From: Isoetes taiwanensis
Taxonomy: Eukaryota > Streptophyta > Lycopodiopsida > Isoetales > Isoetaceae
NCBI GenBank assembly: GCA_021234155.1
Contig: JAJEKV010000026.1
Span: 124,001-188,000, forward strand
Direction: 5' to 3'
Length of the DNA stretch: 64,000 nucleotides
The number at the start of each line of letters is the position of its first letter. Position 1 is the stretch's first letter. The position numbers and the translations under genes are program-made. The notes beneath the pieces are model-generated. The model worked only from the letters and a program-made list of their open reading frames with translations. It did not search any database and was not told where the DNA came from. Below are positions 57,236 through 64,000 of this stretch, piece after piece.

Positions 57236-58336
57236 GTGAAAAAAAAAATGGCTTTAAAATATTCCTTCTATGATCATGATGATCCTCACAAGGTGAGAGC
57301 AAAAACTCATGTAAAGCAATTCGAGGCTCTAAGCATGTTAAATGGGCATGACGAAGACTCTATAAGGGTGTTGATCTTCCCAACAACCTTGCAAGGTGTA
57401 GCCGCTAACCTGATGTACTCAAATATTGACTCTATGTCTACATGGAATGAAATGAAAAGTTATTTTATTTCCATGTTCAAAGAAGAATTATCATATAGAG
57501 AATGTAGAAAAATATTGGATACAATGAAAATTGAGGAAGGAGAACATCCTCGAGAGTTTGCTTTGAGAATTCAAGATATAGTTGTAGAAATGCAACCCAG
57601 ACCGCATGAAGAAGATATAATTGAATGGTATATTAATGGATTTCCATTTGAAGTATGCCAAAGGTTACAAATAGAAAATCCTCCTACATTAGACCAAGCA
57701 GTCCAGAGAGCTGTTGTGGTTAAAAGAGTTCTAGGTGCTAGGAAGCATGAAGAACTAGAACTAGAGAGCTCTGTGCATAGTAAGGCACAAGAGATGAACG
57801 AAATGGATGAATATAGACTTGAGGAAAGTTGTGATAAGAAACATAGTACATGTGACTATGTAAATTCATGTGGAAGTGGCAACTCTATGAGCAATGAGGT
57901 TGATCCATACAAAATAGGAAATGTTAAAATGATTCTTGATGATTTTATGAAAATCCAGGAGCTTCAAAATGGCAATATAAATGAAGTAGAATTCTTCAAA
58001 GTGGAAACTGAGGAGATATTTGATTGCTATGATATCAAATATATGTTTGATCGCCCATTGTATGAAAACAAGAAGGTGAACGATAAAATTGAGGAAGAAA
58101 ATGTCAATATCGATTCAAATAATGTAGAAATTTGGATTGAGAAAGAAATTTGCACTCAAGCAATTGAAAGGCACGTTACAGGTGATGAAAATTTGGCAAC
58201 ACGTAGTGCTACCTATGATATTGTGAAAATAGTTCCAATCCTTAAAGAATTCCAAAGAGAAAATCTTATGGGCAAATGGGGAAGCGTGCCCATCATCAAT
58301 AGATTATTTTGTGAAAAAAGTGGTCTCCAAAGTTAA
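57236..58336 (+). CDS. Gag polyprotein of the TR-GAG-type element
   Basis: An intact frame of 366 residues; the first ATG codons are at 57236 and 57248. Residues ~20-170 match the Retrotrans_gag capsid fold in order: HVKQFEALSMLNGHDED, FPTTLQGVAANLMYS, STWNEMKSYFISMFKEELS, KIEEGEHPREFALRIQDIV and INGFPFEVCQRLQIENPP. The C-terminal half is acidic and unassigned. After the stop, a second frame (58397-58615) carries WTNCYEQGHIDQQ, perhaps a decayed zinc knuckle. Gag forms the particle in which reverse transcription occurs; with no protease, RT or integrase here, the element would need those from a relative. Confidence 0.85.
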   Translation: MKKKMALKYSFYDHDDPHKVRAKTHVKQFEALSMLNGHDEDSIRVLIFPTTLQGVAANLMYSNIDSMSTWNEMKSYFISMFKEELSYRECRKILDTMKIEEGEHPREFALRIQDIVVEMQPRPHEEDIIEWYINGFPFEVCQRLQIENPPTLDQAVQRAVVVKRVLGARKHEELELESSVHSKAQEMNEMDEYRLEESCDKKHSTCDYVNSCGSGNSMSNEVDPYKIGNVKMILDDFMKIQELQNGNINEVEFFKVETEEIFDCYDIKYMFDRPLYENKKVNDKIEEENVNIDSNNVEIWIEKEICTQAIERHVTGDENLATRSATYDIVKIVPILKEFQRENLMGKWGSVPIINRLFCEKSGLQS

Positions 58337-58651
58337 TGCCGCTCAGGGACCTCATATTGAAGAACTCGAATCTGAGAGAATGCAAACAAGTATGACATGG
58401 AGAATGTTAAAGATATGATTTATCTTGAGCAATCCAAGTTCAAGGCAAATCCATTCATATGGACAAATTGTTATGAACAGGGCCATATAGACCAACAAGG
58501 AAACTTTATAGATGATTTCTTGACAAAGAAAAATAGGCTTATTCATTATGGCACCTTGCTTAAAGCAAGAACCAAAACCCAAAGTAAAAATCAAACATTC
58601 CATTGGGAAGAGTGATGAGACCCGGGTTCTCATCAAAAAGTTTGGGGAAAT

Positions 58652-59208
58652 ATGTTAGGGGTTTTCCACCCTTTGAATGCATTAGCACTATGGCTATTAA
58701 ATTTGAAGACACTATCATTATTGGCATGGGTCCACATCATCAAATGTTATTCATATTCCTATTGGTCCATGTCAGTGATCCTCCCACATCATTGCCATGT
58801 CATTGATCCATGGGAAAAGGCACAAAGAAGAAACACAAAAAACTACCCTTGGTCCATGTCATGTGCCCACATCAACGCCATGTCATTGCCACCTAGGCCA
58901 TTCTTGTTTATAAATAGGCATTTTACATGACTAAAGAGGGATCATGTATGGAGTGAGAGAGAGATCATTAGTGAAGAGCATGATCATGTGGGTATTCTTG
59001 TTGTATCTTGTGAATTTCAATAAAGAAGTGCAGTTTGAGTATCTTTTGTGATGTTCTTGTAATGTAAGTGTGGATGTAAGTGTGCTTTTGATTATCTTAA
59101 TTCTGGGTGAGAGGCAGAGTTAAGTGTCTTAGTTTGTGTGCTGATGAAGGCCTTCGGGCCAAGTCCAAGGTCTTGAATTCTGTCTTGAAAGGGAGATTTT
59201 CCCTTAAC
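58652..59208 (+). repeat. 3' LTR of the gag-only element
   Basis: Near-identical to the 5' LTR. Differences include atcactgcca against atcaacgcca (55671 and 58871) and aattacgtc against aattctgtc (55978 and 59177). Confidence 0.92.
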
Positions 59209-59329
59209 AAAATCTTCCATTGCCCACATCCTACCCTTAGAGATAATTCCTATGCAGGGATGAATGATTGGTTCAGTTGTCTAATCATCTTGAAGTCTCT
59301 AATTTTGTGCCTCCTTTAGTGGCTGTATT

Positions 59330-59600
59330 TTATAATTCACAGAGATTGGAAGTTGAAAAAGAGATGTGACAGTATCCAATGGAAAGTCTCCCAATCTTCA
59401 AGGTTTGCATGCAAAGATTCTTAAAAAGGGGGTCTGCATTGCTTCCAATTATTACTGCTTTTCTGAAACAAGTTTTGCAGGAAGGATTGCCAGCAGTTTG
59501 GACTATTAGTAAGGTCATCCCCATTAACAAAGCAAGAGATAAGAATGACCCTCTAGTTATTGCATGATCATGGTCAACTCAATCTTTTCCACACTCTTGG
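59330..59600 (+). pseudogene. LINE RT fragment, duplicate copy
   Basis: The coding part is identical to 42320-42590 (LPAVWTISKVIPINKARDKN). The T run after it is shorter here than in copy A. Confidence 0.55.
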
Positions 59601-61249
59601 GTAGTATTTTTTTTTTTTTTTTGAGAGAACGGTGTTTTTTTTATATTATATATATAGAAGAAAATACAATGCTTCATTACAGTAAGAGAACTACTATAGG
59701 AGTAGACTCAACTTCTTCATTCCCTTAACTGCAGAAACTTATTCAACGCTCTAATAATAGCACATATACTTGTAAGCGCAGAATTATCTCTCCACATCGG
59801 AACCAAAAGTTGCAAGATGATCCAAAAGAGCCAAAGGCTCTCGAAATGATACATCTTGTTCTGAAGAACATACATGTAATCTGAACAGCTGAAGTAAAAG
59901 GAAGATGTGTGGCCTTAGAAAGAAGACAGCAGCCAAATGTAGTACAGGCATATCAGTACCTGAAGAAGCACATTCGGAGAAGCATATGCTCAAACATAGC
60001 AGTATTTGAGCATATCAAATCCATATGGACAGTAAGGCATTTAGGCATCAGCACCAAAATATCTCTCAACTCCATATAAGCAGCCAAGGCATTTTGGCAT
60101 CAGTACCAAAATTTCTCTCAACCTTCAGAATTTGAGAGGCTTGACAAGCATATCAGTACTTGAAAAGCAGCCTAGATGCTTCCGTTGCTCATTTTTAAGC
60201 TGTAGCCGCTGCCATGTTTCTTTTATCCCTGTCTCTTCAATTTAAAAGAGTAATTCTGATTAACATAGAGAATTCTCCTGACCAAACTGAACCTTTTTTA
60301 TCATCTTTAGCAGAATCTGGATCTTCCTGCTAGCAAGGAAGAGTGAAGAGATAATGGCAATATAAAATTCATTCCAAGAAATTCTTCAGACCAGAGGGTT
60401 TTCACTGTAAAAAAAACATACTGTCTCCTCTCCATAACCTGAATCTTGCTGCGAAAATTCTTCTCCTCTTCACCTTATAGGCCAGTGTCTCTTTCGAGCA
60501 AACCCTTTCGGCGTGACCATATCCAAGAAGAAGGGAAAGGACATAATGCAAAGCATCAAAGAAGAGAGCCACGTTTGTGGTTACCTGTTTCACAGACAAA
60601 GAAGCCGATTGTAGCCGCCAGAAAAGAGAAGAAATATGTAATCTGCACAGATCTTTTTTCTGAAAATTTTGGAAGCAAGAAGTTTATGTAGCCCTGCTAG
60701 CAACGACCTGGTTGTATGAGCACCAAGAGAGTGGCAGCAGTGCCGGATTTGAAGAGGAGGAGGCGGTTTCCTCCGTCCACTGCCCTAGCCGCCAAGAAAC
60801 ATGCCGCTCGTTTTTCCAACTTCCAAAGCTCTTGGGTAGTATTATTGAGAAGAAGTTGATAGTCTAGGCAGAACATACTATTGTAACGGATGCCTTTTTT
60901 TGGCTTAGGCCTCCTTTGGCTCATTTTTTTCCATGTATACTATGTTGTCTCTCTCATTCCTCATCGGTGTTTTCTTTGAGCTGGATCTTTAATCATGCTA
61001 TTTAGTTTCTATCCTGCTTATCCCTAATTCTTTTAATCTTGGTTCCAGTTTCTCACAATAGTTACATCCTTTATGTTCAAATCTGTTGGATAGGGCTTGA
61101 TAAATTGATTTCATTTGCCCATCTCTCAGATTTTGCTACTCTAAAATATCGGCCCATCTAGTTTGTTGCTTGCGCATCTTTATTCTGTTTCTTATCCACC
61201 TATTCTGTCTGTTTATTGTCCATTATTATGTTTTCAGCTCCTCCATTCG

Positions 61250-62370
61250 CTTTTCGCCAGTATAACACAGCCACAGACATTTATCATGACTCATGAAATC
61301 AAAGGCATGCAAGGGAGACTCGCAAAGCCAAGAACACAGTAGGAATGCCCTTGAAGGCCTCTGAAAAACTTTAGACCCTGGCATTGAGTCATACCTCCTT
61401 ACAACACCCCTTTTTGGATCCCAATGGCTTATTCTGGCTCAAAAAGATGTACAGACAGATCCAGACTCATACATGGATGATCCGGATAACCTGGATGCTC
61501 GAATTCAATGCCTACCATCGACAACTCTTGCCAGACTTTAGATGATCTATTCGAATGCCACTATTATAGGGCTCTTCGTCGAAGTTACCATTGGGAACTG
61601 GATATAGCTCTTGGAGCTTGTGATAGAATTGCACGCGTAACTTGGTAATATTTTCTTACCTCACAATGCCTGATGACAAGGATATAATAAATATGGTAGA
61701 CATGTCCACTAGACTTTGACCAAGGAGTTGTTGTGCATCGGACATGTAGACACCCCCACTCCTGACGCAGATATGCTGTTAGAGGACAATATGTACACAA
61801 GACCACGAATGCATATTGGCATTGAGGGGAGACAAGTGCTTGTCCGGCTCTGGATGAGGCGATGCGTTTCTTTACCAAGGTGATGCACATCCAGACGGAT
61901 GGCATCATCTCAGGATAGTGGGTTAGAGCAATATGACCTGATTGTCCTCGTCACCTCTTAGTCCAGTTCAGAGATGCCATCTCTCAATTGCATATATTGA
62001 GGCATAACAATCATCTGAAAGGGACCACCTTCTCCATCCAATAGGATCTAATCCTAGCACAACTTTGCAAACGGAGAGAGGTATTATACAGGGTAAAGAA
62101 ATCTCGCCTATAGCGGAAATGGACAATATATAGAGCGGGGTAGGCCATCATTAGGGATCAATGGCCTTCTTATCCATGGGTAGTTTTTGTATAGCCCACT
62201 TCTACTTTAGATATGTATTTACATTTTGTTATTATGTTTCGGGATGGGACTTAAACCCCAAATTTCACTAGAGGCTTCGGCCCTTTGCATGTACCCATCC
62301 CATAACCAGTTTGGGTTCCTGTGGACGTAAAAAATCCGTCTATCTACCTACCTGCCTATCTATCTGCTTC
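61250..62370 (+). mobile_element. Decayed LINE ORF1 and 3' end, duplicate copy
   Basis: Counterpart of 44216-45361, with the same 3' signature (cccataaccagtttggg at ~62290) and CTAT/CTAC tail. It differs from copy A mostly at CTG/CAG sites. Confidence 0.6.
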
Positions 62371-63100
62371 TTGTTGCTCCTTTCTTGTTGATCCCTCCTT
62401 CCAATCCTCTTCGAAAAAGTTTATGAGCATCACACCTTTCAAGCTTCTCTCCCTAGTTCTCCTTTCTTCCCTAAATTTGGAAAAAAATGCCAATCGATTT
62501 TCTTCACAGGCATAGTACATATGCTATAATCTATATTATTAGTATATAAATGGCACCGTATGACTGCCCTGTAACACATTTAGAGTTACATACTACTGTG
62601 AACTGAAAATATCCACCACAACTCGAAACTAGCAGTACAAATTTCCTACACATAACACAACTCAATGAACAACAAGCGGGTGTGCTGATTGTTCAAACTT
62701 GCTAGACCTTTACGGAAAATAATAGTTCAATATTAAATTGCATCATATGGTGGTTCGGAAGAGAGGGTTGAAAAAATTACCTAGTTTTGATTGATTTTGT
62801 AGAGATTCTTCTTCTACGCTTAAGGAGGCTTGAATTGTGGCTGAAACATTTCAAGAGAGGAAGCATCTTGATCATCGTGGGATTTTGCTCTACTTCCTCA
62901 CTATTTGAAATGCTTGAGCGGCTTCCTCTTACATTGGGGACGGGAGGCTTCAACCCCTTTATCTCTTAATTGTTCCTAGAAACTCAACCAATTTATTTCT
63001 TTACCTTTTATGTGAGCGTAATACGCTTATGACCATAGCCTTTGTGAGGCCATGCCTCCCAGGGCACCACGACCTTTTGTGAGATTTTTCTGGTAAAGGG

Positions 63101-63560
63101 ACCATTGGGTCCAACACATTTAAATTAAAATCCCCTTAACCCCCCTTTGGTTTGGGTGCATATTCACCACAGGGGGTGACTGCAAACTAGAGCTGTTGGA
63201 TAGGCATATTCACCCCTTATTCCTTAATCTCTGACGTGCGTAAAGTTCCTAGTTTGTGGGGTATGCAAGTACAAAATTTGCTATCTTGTATAACAAGATT
63301 AGCAAAATACTATAAGATTTCAAGTGGAATACTACATGGTGTTGATTTTATGCGTGCAAAATACAATTATGAGGGCTCAGCTGCCCTCGTCACTTGCTTA
63401 GTGTGAATATGCACCCAAACCAAAGGGGGTTTAATGGGGATTTTAATTTAAATGTGTGTTGGTTGTTATTGTCAATGGTTGTTATGTGTTGGAAAATTTT
63501 TATATGTTGGATGTTAATGGTTTGTGTTGCAAAAAAATTTTTTTGGCCCCTTCGGGGCCT
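63101..63560 (+). mobile_element. Foldback element, copy 4
   Basis: Duplicate of copy 3 with a deletion of about 50 bp in the right outer arm (aaatgtg joined to tgttggttgttattg near 63455) and scattered small changes. The tail hairpin ggccccttcggggcc is retained at ~63545-63559. Confidence 0.85.
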
Positions 63561-64000
63561 TAGGGACGTCACCCCCCTCCCCCCTCCGGGTGTGACAAAA
63601 ATTTTAGAATTCAAACCAAAAAAAAGCTAGAATTCATTTGAGGCTTTCATCACCTGTAGCTTTTGAATTTGATCACAATAAAACAAATAGAACATAAGTA
63701 AAAGTTACCATAAAGATAGAGCAGATTGATCCCATTATTCTGAAATTCATAAAGTTTGCAACACCCATACACAAACATTTTTCAACTGGAATTTAACAGC
63801 AGCCTTTGGCGTGGTGAGAAACCAAAGTGGAAAACTTTTCTGCTTGTTAGCACAAGGATCGAGAAGCCTTGGAATTTGCTTAATAACTGCCTCAAAATCT
63901 AAAAATGCATGGTAATTTTTTGCAAGCTTCATTCGGAATGAGCCATAAAACAATATCCAATAGCGCAATCCTGTATTAATCAGCTGGTAGGATGTGAAAG

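Larger units (their letters stand above)
55454..59208 (+). mobile_element. Gag-only LTR retrotransposon (TR-GAG type)
   Basis: LTRs of ~556 bp lie at 55454-56009 and 58652-59208, beginning (a)tgttaggggttttcc and ending ttttcccttaac(a). The empty site in copy A, gcaaaatcttcc, shows a target duplication of aaaat (55449-55453 and 59209-59213). A gag-only internal region, no pol, and a polypurine-like tttggggaaa before the 3' LTR make it a non-autonomous TR-GAG-type element. LTRs differ at only a handful of positions, so insertion is recent. Confidence 0.93.
55019..64000 (+). repeat. 5.2 kb segmental duplication, copy B (split)
   Basis: Matches 41773-47036 in the same orientation up to the window end. 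It is interrupted at 55454-59208 by an LTR retrotransposon; without that insertion the matched length is ~5.22 kb. It therefore contains second copies of the RT fragment (59330-59600), the decayed LINE (61250-62370) and the foldback element (63101-63560). Confidence 0.93.

Noticed and set aside
41773-64000. The 5.2 kb direct repeats as LTRs of one giant retroelement
   Set aside because: They begin inside a LINE 3' end, contain several other elements, and the 8 kb between them lacks a coherent gag-pol; a segmental duplication fits better.

Overview
The window is nuclear DNA of a land plant. Introns with GT..AG borders, PLS-class pentatricopeptide (PPR) sequence, a TIFY/Jas (JAZ-type) gene, plant LINE domains and LTR elements all point that way. 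The style of the PPR repeats and the heavy load of decayed elements suggest a fern or other non-seed vascular plant; this is an inference, since no species marker was found. There is no rRNA, no CRISPR array and no prokaryotic gene organisation.

Layout. 1-8.8 kb: a 20-bp-class minisatellite in + orientation, an array of eight ~0.8 kb tandem units, then the same minisatellite in - orientation. 8.8-9.5 kb: ~150 bp tandem repeats. 9.5-18.7 kb: a LINE ORF1 relic (-), a Ty3/gypsy-like relic with gag, solo LTR pieces, a foldback element with 115 bp inverted repeats, and candidate exons of an unidentified gene (-). 19.2-21.3 kb: a PPR pseudogene (-) beside a 5'-truncated LINE (+) ending in poly(A). 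24.1-25.6 kb: the one convincing intact host gene, a six-exon JAZ-type repressor on the - strand. 29.0-31.4 kb: a second foldback element and a second PPR pseudogene. 33.6-40.5 kb: a ~6.9 kb DNA transposon with matching terminal inverted repeats and two convergent genes, one transposase-like and one coiled-coil plus RING-like. 40.8-47.0 kb: LINE relics and the first copy of a 5.2 kb duplicated block, which includes a foldback element. 48.0-52.9 kb: a GC-rich LINE (-) with ORF1, endonuclease, RT and a microsatellite tail. 53-55 kb: ~105 bp tandem repeats and a small open frame. 55.0-64.0 kb: the second copy of the 5.2 kb block, split by a 3.76 kb gag-only LTR retrotransposon.

Most of the window is therefore mobile DNA in layers. 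The order of some events can be read: the 5.2 kb block was duplicated before the gag-only element entered one copy, and a foldback element cut a gypsy LTR. Differences between near-identical copies cluster strikingly at CTG/CAG trinucleotides, which appear as ACG in the partner. This may be assembly or base-calling error at methylated CHG sites, and it would mean that some frameshifts and stops reported here are not real. The JAZ gene is notable for lacking the usual LPIAR degron before an otherwise good Jas motif.
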